Source: Pegea sp. RAD2-039 (lineage: Eukaryota > Chordata > Thaliacea > Salpida > Salpidae). From it: a stretch of 64,000 nt of DNA. This document shows positions 44,693 to 57,900 of this stretch, one piece after another (within the stretch, counting starts at the first letter, position 1; every line of letters begins with the position of its first letter). The position numbers and the translations under genes are program-made. Location of the stretch: NCBI GenBank assembly GCA_034620365.1, contig JAQGEQ010000191.1, positions 434,001 to 498,000 of the forward strand. The letters are read 5' to 3'. The notes beneath the pieces were generated by a model, which saw only the letters and a program-made list of their open reading frames with translations, was not told the DNA's origin and ran no database searches.

Positions 44693-45335
44693 ACATTCTT
44701 GCCAAAATACTTGTTTTATTTTTTATAAACATATTTGCATCTTGTCAAAAGCTTTGAAATTATTTCTAATATTATTTTCTCATTTGTAGATAAATCATTT
44801 AGTGAAAAAAATCAAAATACCAGTGTTTCATCAACTGCTTGACATTTTTCAATTTGCTTTAATACTGTCGTCGAATAAATGAGCATTTTCTAAAATGTCC
44901 ATTTTAGTTGCAAACTTATAAAGATCGAATAACTTGTTTAAATGCGACATTTAATTTAAATAAAGCTCAAATTATTTGGAGTTATTTCTGACTAAACGAA
45001 TTAAAAAAAACTTCTAATCTCTGTTGTCTGATCTGCCAGCTCTCTCTGTTCTTATAAAAGTACAGCACTTGATCATTGGTAAGTAACTCGATAAATATTA
45101 TTTTGTGGTTTTAATACTTGAAGTACTAAAGACTTGACTAACTAGATGAAAAATAATTGAGATTTTGTGATTTAAATTTATTTAATTAATCACATTCTAA
45201 ATATCGATTTCAAACACAGCTTTTTAATTTCAAATATAAACCTACATTAAAAAACATCTTTATCAAAAACTTCTTCAAATAAATGAGATTTAAATTGAAG
45301 AAGTAGATATATACAACAAACTTTACAAATAAAAA
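44693..45335. other. convergent 3' region, BABAM1/HYLS1
   Basis: 640 bp between two stop codons facing each other. It is AT-rich with no gene and presumably carries both 3' UTRs. Confidence 0.45.
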
Positions 45336-47748
45336 CTAATAAAGTTCAAAAGATCCTGTTTCAGGCCTTAGACCTCTTGCAAGAGCGTGTCGTACCCCCC
45401 ATCTCAGGGCAGACCGTTTCTTACTTGTTGGGACGACATAAGTGTTTGGTACGTATACTCTTTGAGGTTTCTATATAAGAAGAATCAGTTAGTTGATGTC
45501 GAGCATCTGAATTAATTTCTTACCGGAACTGGTTCCTCTTTATAAAGCATTTGAGCTTTGATCTGCCATCTTAACTCTTTGTGATTGTCAGCACAGGGAA
45601 CTTTTTTAGACGCCCATATTTGTTGGTATTGATTAAATCTAAGTAAATTTGATTTTGATGAAATGTGAGATATAAGGAAGATCTTAAAAGATTACTTATC
45701 AACAGGATCTTCTTTTTTTACATTTCGGTTACGAGGAAAGACATCTGGTCGGATAACTACAACACAAAATCATATTTTCTTAGCCACCAAGTGTTTAGAA
45801 GACAGCGTACTGATTGACAACTATATGTTTGTTCGTTTGTATTTTTAGAAGTTACATCAACTTAGCTTGTTTACAAATCAAAGTCAGCCAAACTCTACCA
45901 AAAACTTACATGAAGGAAGCTGGTTTAATGAAGCCGAACAGTTATCATCTGGCTTCATCTGTAATTTACAAGACATCAAAAAACTTGAACTTTAGTTTCG
46001 AAACTTACAAAAGGTTTTGCAGATTGTGGTCTTAAAGGTAAATTCGATATATGACGAGTAGCAGCGTGAGGTTGCCTGTAATTACAATCATCAAATGAGA
46101 TATCCTGACATCTATATATGTGATCATCTTCTTGTATCAGAGACTCATCATAAACACAGGACTTTCCATCTTTTTGCTTCCTGTACATCAGACATATGAG
46201 TTTGGAGATTGATTTTCATCTCATGTACCTCGCAACTTTTCGTTTCAATAAAACTTTACGTTCACGTGATGACGACGTTTCAGAAATTTGATAATTACTT
46301 AGATCTGTAAAACTTTCATTTTCTTTATCATTTGATTGGTCGTTAGTTGTGTTTTGTTGATCACATGATTGATTGATTATCTACAAAATTGTAATTTATT
46401 CAACATATTCTTAGAATAAATTCAAAATAAATAATCGGTGGGGATATATAATTGTAAAATTGAGATTTAATTCGTTATAAGAGAATTTATTGCCTTATTT
46501 CTAAACTTCTTTTGATGATAAATTGTTTCCAAATTGAATAAAGAAAAAATTCTTAAACAAGATAAGTTTTTGATTTATAGTACCATTAAATACAAAATAG
46601 ATAAAAATCAAAACAAAAATAGTATTTAAAGGTTTAAAGTATTAGTTCCTTAAAACTACTATAACTTAATTAATTGTATCATATTCTCTTTTAATTAACA
46701 TGCTTTTATTTTCATTAAACATTTATATGTAATTGTAAAGTTATGATTAGTAAAATATAAAACAAATAAATGTAAATACAAGATTCATATTATGATATAA
46801 ACGAATATAATATCTTTATAATTATGAAGTGATTATGTAAAGTTTGATGAAAGAATCATCTAAAATATTCATAAAAATTAAACTTACAAAACTTGAATCA
46901 GTTGTATAACTCTTTTGAGAGTTTGCTAAATATTGAGATTCTCTGGAATCAGCTGAAGAAGTAAATGGAAAAACTTCTTTGATTTTCTGAGAATGAATCA
47001 AGTTATAAAAATATGAATCTTTGTTAAAAGTTGTTACAGTTTGTTGAGGCTGGAAAGTCGATGAAGATGTTTTATGATCAGAGTTCACATTATCATAAAC
47101 ACATGAATTATCTAGGAGAAAAATTAATTAAGCATTAAAAAATAATAACAGTGATTTAATTAGTCTTAAATAAATTATAAAGAAAACTATATAAAAAGCT
47201 AATCTACAATATTTTAAATCTTTCAAATTAAACAAAATAGAATAAGGTACCAATAAATAAACTTACCCAACTCTGTTGTAGAGTCAGCAGTCTTCCATGA
47301 AATGTTATCAGATGAACAATCACTTTCAATCAATCTATGGAGATCTAGGAATAACAAATAATCAAACTTAAATATTTTCAATAAAAAATAAATATGAAGA
47401 TATAGATTTTAAACAGCACATCATAACAGTATTCAAAATACTTCTAGAAACAACTATATCAGTTATAATGACCATATTTTTAAAATCTTTTTATTTCATT
47501 TACTGCAAAAAACAACTTAAGCTAATAATTTTATATAAACTTCAGCTACTATAGAAACCCATACTAAAGCTATAAACTTCATTTATATCAAAAAAACAAC
47601 TTAAACTAATAATAACCAAAAAGAAAATGTCAAATTATTTTTAGAAACCTTTTTTAAATTGAGAAATTCGTTCTTTTGAAACATTAAAATATCCTAATGC
47701 TTCAAGCTGTTCTTTGATTTCTTCATCAGTAAATGTTGGAATACTCAT
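45336..47748 (-). CDS. HYLS1: HYLS1 centriolar/ciliogenesis protein, 9 exons
   Basis: HYLS1 binds the centriole through SAS-4/CPAP and is needed for centrioles to act as basal bodies; human mutation causes hydrolethalus syndrome. Exons in transcript order: 47748-47649, 47344-47267, 47111-46888, 46380-46229, 46180-46009, 45958-45910, 45756-45696, 45638-45524, 45470-45336; total 1,086 nt, 361 aa. The N-terminus [18 protein letters not shown] fits invertebrate HYLS1. The middle [16 protein letters not shown] matches human RRKPDGEVLVTDESII. The C-terminus HKELRW and [20 protein letters not shown] carry the conserved HYLS1 box. A 49-nt exon (45958-45910) is needed to keep the frame and restores the conserved SFI. 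The last Leu/Pro-rich tail of human HYLS1 is replaced by ETGSFELY. Confidence 0.92.
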
Positions 47749-49800
47749 TATAACTTAAAAAACTACAAGAATTATAAAAAAATAATTTTAGATAAGATAT
47801 TTTTAATATATATTATATATTCAAACCATTCAACAAGGTTTTTATATAAAATTTATAAATCTATTTATCAGATAAAGAAATATTTCAGATGTAATAAAAA
47901 TACAAACTAGTTGATATAATTGAATTTTATAGATAAAATTGAATATAAAATAAACCTTTGTGTTCATTTAGAAAAAACAAAATTTTAGCTTATATTACTT
48001 GGAAATAAAAACATATATTATAATTTTTTTTTAACTGCAACAAAAGTTGTGAATGATTAAAGATAAAAAATGTTTTAAATAAGTTCATTAATATTACAAA
48101 ATTACAACTTTTTATAAAAAGAAACCATATAAATAAGCTTAAAAGAAATTATAAATAGCAGCACCAATATTTAAGAAAATAACCTAAACAATAAATAAAA
48201 AATTATATTAAGTATTGCTCACAAGTAAAACCAAAATAATACTCAAATAGAAAACTGCTAAAGTAAACTTTAAAAATATTAAAATCAAAGAATAAAAGTA
48301 ACTAAACAACTAACAGAACTAATAGTTTAATATAAGTAATTTAATATTGGTATAAAAACTAGCTTACGTTAGAAACGTTATTAATTGAATCTAACTGATG
48401 TTCTGCATGAATGAGTTTAGTTTTGAAAGTTTTTTTTGTAAAATTCGCCAAAAAGTTTTACATCCAAAAGGTCATTTTATTAATCAAATTAATTCTAATA
48501 TATTTTTTTAAATTATTTCCATATAGACAAACTAAATTATATAAATATTAATTGAAACTGGGTATGTAACAAACTTAAAATATATAGTATAATAACAAAC
48601 TTAAAAGGAGTTTAAATTTAAATTAATGTATACTAAATTTGAACAAACATTTAAGCAAATTTAAGTGCTCTGTTTCTATCAATTCAATTATTTTTGTAGT
48701 CTTACTGCTAATGTGGCTAATGATCAGCTGTACAGCCGTCATACCCTTCCAATTTATCAGCTATTTTATTCAATGAAAGCGTTCATTATGTTACCCATGT
48801 TCTGCTTTAAAGTCATTCAAACACTAAGTCATCCGTTATTAATAAGTCTCTTTCAAAAGTTTAAGCTTCTGATATTAATATGCCTTAGAATGATTAAACT
48901 GTTGAAAATATATATTGCAACCAGAGTTCATAAAATAATGAGAAAGGTACTAAGCATGTCGTAGGGATTTTGTAAAAAAGACCCTTAAGCCTTTTTGCTC
49001 ATGGAGTACCTATGCATCTCTAGATGTTGACCTTTTTACTAGTTTTCCACCTATTGTCTTCCTTCTCTTCATTAAAATTCTGTAAGACCTACAGGTGGTT
49101 GACTTCAGGGATTGTAGCAAGTTTTTCATTAGACATCCGTACGCCTACATACCCAGTTATTAACCTAGATTCCTAGATTAGTATCTTTAAAGCTTCCAGC
49201 TTCTATACTCATCTTTGTAAGAGTTCTCCAGTTTCTTGGCGCCTAGGTACATCTCCAGTTCGTTATGGTTTAAATACTTTATATAAAGTAGATCGTTAAT
49301 TTAATATCAAAATTGATTTTCAAAGAAAATTTCAGTAAGTGCGTTGGAATCAATTTTTTTCAAGATACTAAGTTAAACCTGACGCGTAAAATTGTTAAAG
49401 CCAATAAGATGTAGTCTAAAAACTCGATTAATTTTTACCATATTTCTGTTAATGGGTAACTGACAAATATTTACTCTATTTGATGAGTAAAATAAACAGC
49501 AGTTTTTCAACACAAGTTTCACAGAAATCAAAAAGATTATAAAAAGCTGAAATTACTGCAGCATATTAGAGAATATTAGAATCAATTATTTATGTTATAA
49601 AAAGTAAAAAATATGTATCAAAAAAATTTATTATTTATTCTATATTTATAATTACATAGGCAGAATTTTTTTTTAATTAAATGCTAATTATTTATGTAAT
49701 GTGAAACTGAAATATTTATATATCAAATAGCTATTATTTATTATTTAATCGCTTAAAAAAACTTCTCTCATATTTATAAATGCTATAAATCAAATTTTCA
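47749..49800. other. AT-rich intergenic region with a decayed repeat
   Basis: No intact gene between the HYLS1 start and the sulfotransferase start. Around 48665-49260 the composition is less A/T-rich. Broken readings such as KPFCSWSTYASLDVDLFTSF recall a reverse-transcriptase fragment, but the family is unclear. Confidence 0.4.
48660..49265 (+). mobile_element. possible retroelement remnant
   Basis: Multiple stops, no intact domain. The phrase SLDVDLFTSFP is of the type found in RT fingers/palm of Penelope-like or LINE elements. It is recorded because its base composition differs sharply from both flanks. Confidence 0.3.
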
Positions 49801-49825
49801 GAAGATTTTGCTGAAGCCAAGAAAG

Positions 49826-52800
49826 ATGAAAGTCATTTTAGCCGGCATGTCTAAATGCGGTACAAAGACAATGGTAGCCGCTCTAGAAAATCTTGGCTAC
49901 AATGTTTACGATTTCGTTGAAAATTTTGAATTCCTGTATGATGATTGGTGGAAAATTTTAGAGTATGGAGGAACAGCAGAAGACTTTCGTCGGATGTTTG
50001 AAAATGTTGACGCAATCACGGATATACCTGGGAACCATTTTTGGGAAGAGATCATGGAAGCATTCCCGGATGTAAAAGTAATCAAAACTAATTTGACAAC
50101 GTTTTTTGTCAACATTTTTTTTGATTTGTTATGTTTACTTTTATACATTTAAATTAAAGAAATTTTGATAAATTAATGTTAGTCTAATATAATTTAATTT
50201 ATTTTTATTTATTTATTACAATAAATGCAAAGGAGGTTACCTGAAGAGAGCACCTCTCGCTAACACACATTCTCACGAATAACATCTATCAAGTTAGAAA
50301 TATAGAAAGTAAAAGATGCAATATATGGTATTTCAGTAGTCCTCAAAGCATATAACAGTGAACAATTACATAGAATGTTAATAATATAAGAAAGAGAAAA
50401 AAATAACACAGTTTATAAATGGCAATATTATAACGGTTCAACTTCTGCTTGAACAATGCGAGTGATTCTGGCATGACAATGTCTGTTGGCAGCTGATTTC
50501 ATGTACTAATTGTGCGGTATGAGAAAAAATTCGCTATGACCAATGTACCAGGTGGTATAGGCTTATTAAGATGTAATGTGTGTCGTGTGAGTTGGTATAA
50601 TTTGAGGGAAGGACTAATGGGAAAGAAATCATCGAACTTAAGGTCAATTGAATTGTGGAGAATTTTAAAAATAAGAGTTAAGTTGTATTTAATCCGTCGA
50701 ATTTCCAGAGTATCTAAATTGAAGAAGCCGAGACGATGTTTATAACTATAATATTTAATATTAAGTTTCCTACATACTAATCTCGTAAATGTTGCCTGAA
50801 CAGACTCGATTTTTTTGATATCACTAACTTGATATGGCATCCATGCACTGACATCGTATTCAAGAATTGGACATACGTACAATTTCAAGAGATTGATAAG
50901 AAGTGTGGATCCTTGGAATTAAAGGTCTTTATAATAAGGAAGACAAGGTTGATTGATTTTCCAAAGATTTTGGAAACATAATTGCGCCATTTAAAGTCAG
51001 AGGATAGAGTAAGGCCAAGGTCTAGGACTGAAGATATTTGTGGAATGATAAATCTATTGATGGAGTATTGGTTTAAGCAATTTACAGCTGGTTTACGAGA
51101 AAAAGTTATAAGTTCAGATTTTGTGGACTGGATTCTGAGCTGCCAATTAATAGATCAGTTTTCTACAGTGTGTAGTGCAGTTTGAAGTTATGAAGGATTG
51201 TAAGATAATAGCTTGATATCATTTGCATACACAAACACACTGGCAACATCTACTGCTACTAGTCTTCTGATGAGGTCTTCGATGAAAATTAAAAAGAGAA
51301 AGGGACCCAGAATTGAACCCTGAGGAACATCACTGGTGACTTGACTAGGAGTAGTAATTTTTAACTGAAAAGATTGAAAAATAATTGAAATTTATTCAAG
51401 AAGTATAAGTTGATAAATATATAATTTATTTAAAATACTTTAATACTATAGTATAAATCTTTTTTTTATTTTATTCTAACTAATTAACTTTTATGCTAAT
51501 TTTAAAAGTGTCAAAAATAAGATTATAAATCTCATATAATCATGTCTGTATCTATTTTATTTAATAGATAGATTGAGATGGCAAAGCAAAAATATGGTTG
51601 TTTTTCTACTTTTTATTTGTATTCTTTTCCTGACATCAACACTATCTCTTGTATAACATCAAATTTCAACTTGAATGTAGATTATACTAACTCAACGTCG
51701 TAACGACCATGAATGGGTTCGAAGTCTTCAGAATCAACTAGAGACTAATTCAAAACTGTTTTATCGTATCTTACCTTTATTCTCATCTATTGCTCGTCGG
51801 CAAGCCAGATATATGGACAAAATGGGTTCGATTTTAAAATATTATTAGTATTCACCATACTTCAACTTTTATTTATTTAATTTAAACTTTTTTTAAAGAG
51901 CTACTTTTAGCTGTGCGTTTTTTAAAAGCTTCTTGATATTGTAATCTCACATTAAGCCAAACTTTTGCCTTTTAAGTACTTTAAAAATTTCATTTTAAAA
52001 CTATTGGCTCTGGTTTAAATCTCATTTAGAGCATAAAAATGAAAAACCAATTTGGTCAAAATAACATTTTTGTTGGTAAAATCAATCAAACAACTTATGC
52101 ACCACATCCAACATTTGCGCTTAGTTTAGCAAAAACAAATGTATTTTAAAACTCAAGTTTCAATCAAATGAATTTTATGTCATTTAATGACCCAACGAAC
52201 TTGATAAAATTCATCATTTATCTCAGAAACTATAAAATAATTTTTAATTTTTCATCTATAAATTTCAATTAATTAGAATTTAAATTAAAGTATAAATGAT
52301 TTGAAACACTGTTACTAATTAACAAAAAACAAATAAATAAAACAGATTTTGAAAAAACTTATGTTTGCTAAAGAATTATAATAAATTTTTGAAAAAAAGT
52401 ATTCAGTTGTAACACAAGTTTGATTTTAATGATAAACATTGAAATATGTTTTATATTGACTTTTAATGTATTCAGTTGATTGAATAAAAAACTACTTAAA
52501 GTTAAAAATCTGAATCGAAACTTGAAAAGTAAATTTCTAATGATTGACACATTAATTTGCTAGAAAAAATAAATTAATATACTTAAAAAATTTTTAAATC
52601 TTATAACTTTTGAAATTAATCTGATAAAATCTCAGCACAAGTTGTACTGGGCGTAAATCTGCGTCGATCATTATTTGGACCCACTCAACTCAACCAAATG
52701 GTTGCCCGGCAACGCTATCGTCAACATAACAGCTATGTTATAAATGTAAATTAGATGTTTAACAAAAATGAAACTAAATTCTGAGAACTTTTCAGAATTG

Positions 52801-53044
52801 TCCGAAAAATCAATTATTGATTTATGATTTGAAAGAGGGTTGGGGACCCTTATGTAAGTTTCTCGATAAACCGATTCCAAAAAAACCCTTTCCTCATGAA
52901 AACATAAAAGGTGGTATCCTTGATAAGTTTATGAAGCAAAAACCGATTCTTTTGAAGCTACAACGCGAAGCATTAATCAATTTCATTCTTTTTGTAACTT
53001 TTGTTGTTGCTGGTTTATCTTATATTATATATATATTTCATTAA
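49826..53044 (+). CDS. sulfotransferase-family protein with C-terminal membrane anchor
   Basis: Exons 49826-50077, 51681-51825, 52636-52745 and 52796-53044 join to 756 nt, 251 aa. Residues 5-15 (LAGMSKCGTKT) form the nucleotide (PAPS)-binding loop expected for this P-loop family. The family-type stretches LENLGYNVYDF, GTAEDFRRMFENVDAITDIPG and FWEEIMEAFPDVK follow, then LTQRRNDHEW and LLIYDLKEGWGPLCKFLDKP. The end (residues about 227-250, INFILFVTFVVAGLSYIIYI) is a strong transmembrane helix, so the protein is probably tail-anchored. Substrate unknown. An acceptor (49801) lies 24 nt before the ATG, so a 5' UTR intron or an earlier exon is likely. Intron 1 holds a minus-strand LINE. The poly(A) signal is AATAAA at 53051. 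Confidence 0.85.
50205..51345 (-). mobile_element. LINE-A 3' half in intron 1 of the sulfotransferase gene
   Basis: On the minus strand it reads VPQGSILGPFLFLIFIEDLI, then FVYANDIKLL, where the catalytic YADD has become YAND. The RT C-terminus follows (LYVCPILEYDVSAWMPYQV, ESVQATFTRLVCRKLN) and then a 3' UTR ending at the TTTATTTATTACAATAAATG edge (50203-50226). It lies opposite to the host gene. It is the longest example of the family tail in the window and defines the 3' end used to recognise the other fragments. Confidence 0.88.
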
Positions 53045-54906
53045 TAATCAAATAAACTTGATCATTTTTCAATCCACAAAAAGCTTACAAGTTGATTTTA
53101 CTTTTACCGTTGCAAATGTAGCAACAGTTTTGAGTGAAGTTTATGTTTTTATTAAAGCAATGTAAGGAAACCATAATTATTTTAAACAACAAGTTACAAC
53201 TACTAATTGGCTTACACACATAAATTGTAATTAATAAAATCTTTAATTACTTTTGATGAATTGATTTTGATATTTCTTTGATTAATTTTGAAATTGTAAA
53301 CTTTCAAAGTGCAATATTAAGTGCCACCGGTAGTGACTTTTGTAAAAGCTCTTCTAAGTTTTACTTTAAAAAAGTAGAGGGCTTAGTTGTGATCCCTCTA
53401 GACCTACCCTGAACCTCTTTTGGCTTTCTTATAATCAGTTAGTTAAATCAAGCTGTTGAGTTGCTCAATATCTTCTATTAGAAACTTTTGATCGTTATTT
53501 TTATTAATTAGTGTTTTGGAACAAGACTTTTTATTGATTTTGTGTACAGCTAATAAATCCAAATCTATAATGAGTCATTTGATATTTTATTGAACTTAGA
53601 ATTATAAAAAGAGTGTGCTTAAAAGATTTCACCAAATAATTCAGAGGTTTAACAACTAGTATAAAAGACTAATATTTACTAAAATCATTCAACTAGCCAA
53701 CTAAATAAAGCTTGTATCAAACCTCAAACCAATTAATATAATAAATGATTAATTATTATTATAGATAATTATAAATTGATAAATATAACAAATTATAATT
53801 ACTTACTGACTGTTTAAACCATCCAGAGAAGACTTATTTGCTTCATTTCGAACTATTTTGGGGCAAAACCAAATTTGCATTTTAAATTATAAAATGAATG
53901 TAAACTAAAACTTTAGAACGAACTAACGAAAGTTAAATCTGAATGATACAGTATTTTTAACTATAAAAAAATTCTGTAAATTTATAGACGAAATTTATAA
54001 ACTACTTTTCCTAATAGCGAAGAATTTAGTTTTTAATTTCTTAAAAATTCAAAAATGTTGTCTGTCATTTGTAATTAAAAAAAGTTTAAGTTTTATTAGA
54101 ATGATTTTTATTATAAAACAGCGTGAGACTTATCACTTTTTCCATTAGTCATTACTTTAATGTTGCAACCGTTAGTTTAATTAAAATTTTTTTACTAAAA
54201 ATAATTATAAACAAATTATATAAAAACCTAAGAGTAGAAGAAAAGATTTATTCAAAACGCATTTAATTTAAATTAATTCAAATAGCAGCAAATAATTGAT
54301 TATATATTGACAAAAAAAAATAAAAAGCAATAATAAAAAAAGTGACTATTCAATTAGATCGCTGAAGTTCTACTATAAAGTTAAATTTTCTAAATGTTTT
54401 ATTTTTTTATTTACACTATTTTTTCTTTATCTAAAAAGTAATAAAGTTTTAAAAATTTATTGATTTAGTTAGAAAAGTATTGAAATTTTAATCATTTTGT
54501 ACCTTTATTAAGAATGATTTTTAAAAGTCCAAATTTGTTGTAAATGTTAAATTATCGCTTTGAACGATTTGACGATTAATTTTTAGTTTTGTGTTTTAAC
54601 TTTGAAACAATTGTTAGAAACGATTTATTAAATTCTCATCTACTAAATTTTTTATTATTACTATTATTATTTATTTATTTGTATGTACTGATTCATCTAA
54701 AATTAAAATTATATGAAAATTAAATACATAAACATGAAATAAAAACTAAATAAATAATATTTTAATTTAATATTTATTCATTATTTTATTGTTTACTTTG
54801 TTAAATATTTTAGATTATTAATATTTCTTTTATAAAATTGTTTATGTATAAAATTATAAATCAACTTTTTTTCTTTTTCAATTATTTAGTTTTACATTTA
54901 GGAAAA
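53045..54906. other. AT-rich intergenic DNA
   Basis: No coding exon or repeat family recognised between the sulfotransferase 3' end and DENR. The DENR promoter must lie in the right part; no TATA box stands out. Confidence 0.45.
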
Positions 54907-57900
54907 ATGGCAGAAATTGAAACAAGCGAGATAGAAGTTGTTGAAAAAGAGGAAGTAACTTATCCTTTGAAAGTAATTTATTGTCCAGGTTAAAAAATAT
55001 TACAAAATAATACTCAAATGTATAATTTACAAATGAATATTTATTTGTAGTATGTACATTACCTCTTGAGTACTGTGAGTTTATGCCTGACTCCATCTTA
55101 CAGAGATGTAAAGCCTGGAGAAGTGAAAACCATGAATTCTTAGAGCAAGAAGGACTTGACATGAGTTTATTATCTCTTGGTATATTTATTTGCATAAAAT
55201 TTACATAAATATAATTCTTTGTTTATATTTTACCCACCATTCTATATAAATCCTATTTTAATGTCAAAGAAAAACTTAAAATTAAATTATTTTTTATACT
55301 TTAATATCTGATTTTTGGTCTAGACTATTTTATTTATTGATAAATAATTTAAACCAATTAAAGTTTTAACAAATTAAAATTAATTAATTAATTTGTTGAT
55401 AAGTTAATATCTTTAATTGTTGAATATATAAACTAGAAAATGTAAATAATATATCTGATGAAAAAACTTTGAAATTATCCAAAGTATTTTGCTACTAAAT
55501 TTGTTTGATATTTAAAACAAATTCTATTTTAACACTTATAAAAACTCCTCCAATTTAAAAGCAAATTATGAGCTTGGTGGTTGAAGCTGCTGAAGATCAA
55601 GTTGATCTTAGTACTTATTTCACTTCATAACATAAAAATTATGTTGTTAGAGGAAACTTCTGGAGACAAGAAGCGACAGAAAAGAGGTGGAAAAGGACAC
55701 TTGAAGACGAAAGTGAAGAAGGAACCTGTTGTCGTGAAGATAGCTAGAGTTCCTCGAGCTAAACGAAAGTTCATGACAAGAGTTCAGGGTTTAGGGAGTT
55801 TTGGTGAGTTAGAGATTCCAATTTAGTTTTATTCTAGATTCATAAGACTTGAAAAATATCACTGATTAATTGAAACAAAATTAAAATGATTTGAAATCTG
55901 ACATTTTATTCGTTAGTTATATAATAATTTTGTTCATATTATTTTTCATTTCATTTTGAAGCTGTTAGTTATCATGGTTTTATATTTATTTGATCAAAAG
56001 TTTCTTTTATAAATCATTCTGTAGCAAGTTTTGTAATTAAGTTTATCTACAAGATTATTAAAATTCTATTTAGTTATTTTATGCATGGTTGTAAATAACA
56101 AATCATATAACACAACACAATATAACTGCTTTTAATAAAAGAGAATAAGAGAAATAAAAGAAAATCATAAATATCACAGTTCAGTAGAATTAAACAAATT
56201 GTAAAACAGCAAAGTATAGGACAATAAAGAATTAGAACAAAATAAAAATATTGAAAATTGCAGCATAAGCTTGTCAACGAAATTACTCAAATTCTACTTT
56301 TTGAACTGAATTTTGATAGAAGTGACTGAATACCTGTAGTTATGAAGTTGGTAAGAAGATTCCGGCCCCTGGTTATGTTTATTTATTTGTTATATGGCCT
56401 GCTTCGGCTAAGAGGGGCCATGCTGAAAGCCAGGGCAGAAATCATGAAGATCTCATTAAGGTATGGAAAGACTGGTGAAGTGTTGTCATAAAACACACTA
56501 ACAAGGTCCTTCTACCCGGGATTTTTATGAACCTTCTTCATCTTGTATTCCCATTAAAAAGATTGTTACTTCACTGGGCGTTGTTACAGTTTTACAGTCG
56601 TTACAACCTCTGAGGTTGAGATCTTTGAAAACCATCAAAGTTAAGAAGAGAAAAATTGATACTTTAAAGATTAATACGAATTCAGAGATGAGAATGAATC
56701 TTCATCATTAAAAGATTTGTATGAGAAAAAGAGTATACTGCATCTAAGAAAAACTTCCCGACAATCTTTAAAGAGATTCAAGCTTTTTTCTCTATACGGA
56801 AGAGTTGAACTCTAATTTGTGGCGGATGTATTTGGTGATCAGTTTAAAAGAAAGTTTAAATTTTGATAAATTACGGAACCAATTCTTAACAAGCAGTTGA
56901 GGTGATGAGTCCATTTCAGGTCATCAGAAATGGAAATGCCCCAGTGTTTAATGACCTGACATCAAACCTGATAATGGGTTAGAGTCTGACAGTTATTGAC
57001 AAGTAGAAACTTTTGTCAGTAGTTTTCTTGAGTCGTCTAGATTGAAACCATAAGTTTGTAGATTCCAAAGAAGATTGAAGATTAATTGAGTTAATACTAA
57101 ACATTTTGGCATCGTTGCAAAGAGCATTACATTTTCAGAATCAGTTAGAAATAAGGAACCCTCTGTAATTGGTTTGATATAAATTTTAAAGAAAATGCTG
57201 CTTTGGGGAACACCACTGAAACTTGAAACAAAGAAATTACTCAAACTACGAAACAGAGGTTGTTGCTAAAATAGGATGTGAAAGGTTTACGAACGTCTAT
57301 AAGTAATGTTGGTTGTTGGACATAACCACTGATTGAGATAAGACAACAGCTGATCACAGAAGGACCTTTAATCGATTTGAAGATTCAGCAGAAACTAGTT
57401 GTGAGAGAAATTAGTGACTTATTTCTATCTCTGTTTGTATGATCTGGAATAATGATGGTGTTCTTCTGTTGGGAAGATATATAACTGAATGGTGAGGATC
57501 ATTTAAAGACATATATGTAAGTTGTATTATAGAATAGATAGAATTTAACAAACAAGAAGCAATTTGTTCAGATGTAGTTAGCTTGTTGTGGACAGTGAAT
57601 CAGTGAAAACAAATTCATGCATAAGATTTGATTTGTTGGTCTTAAAAAGTATTCTTAGAATCTTATTTTTAGAATCGTTGTTTTTGATAAAGACTGTTTA
57701 GTAGCTAAGGTTGAAAAGTTTGGTTTTTGATTTATAAACATTTTCATCAACAAGGAGGTGGTATGGATGAGAAGGAGTTAGATTCATCTAATTTATAGGT
57801 ATTGATAAGCTGTTGCTACAAATCTTATTTTCTCTGTAAGAGTAAAAACTGATTAACTTTCATATTTCTCTTACACTTAATCTAGTGGTTGGTTTTTACA

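Noticed and set aside
54878-55195. Minus-strand open reading over the DENR start.
   Set aside because: Antisense shadow of DENR exons 1-2.
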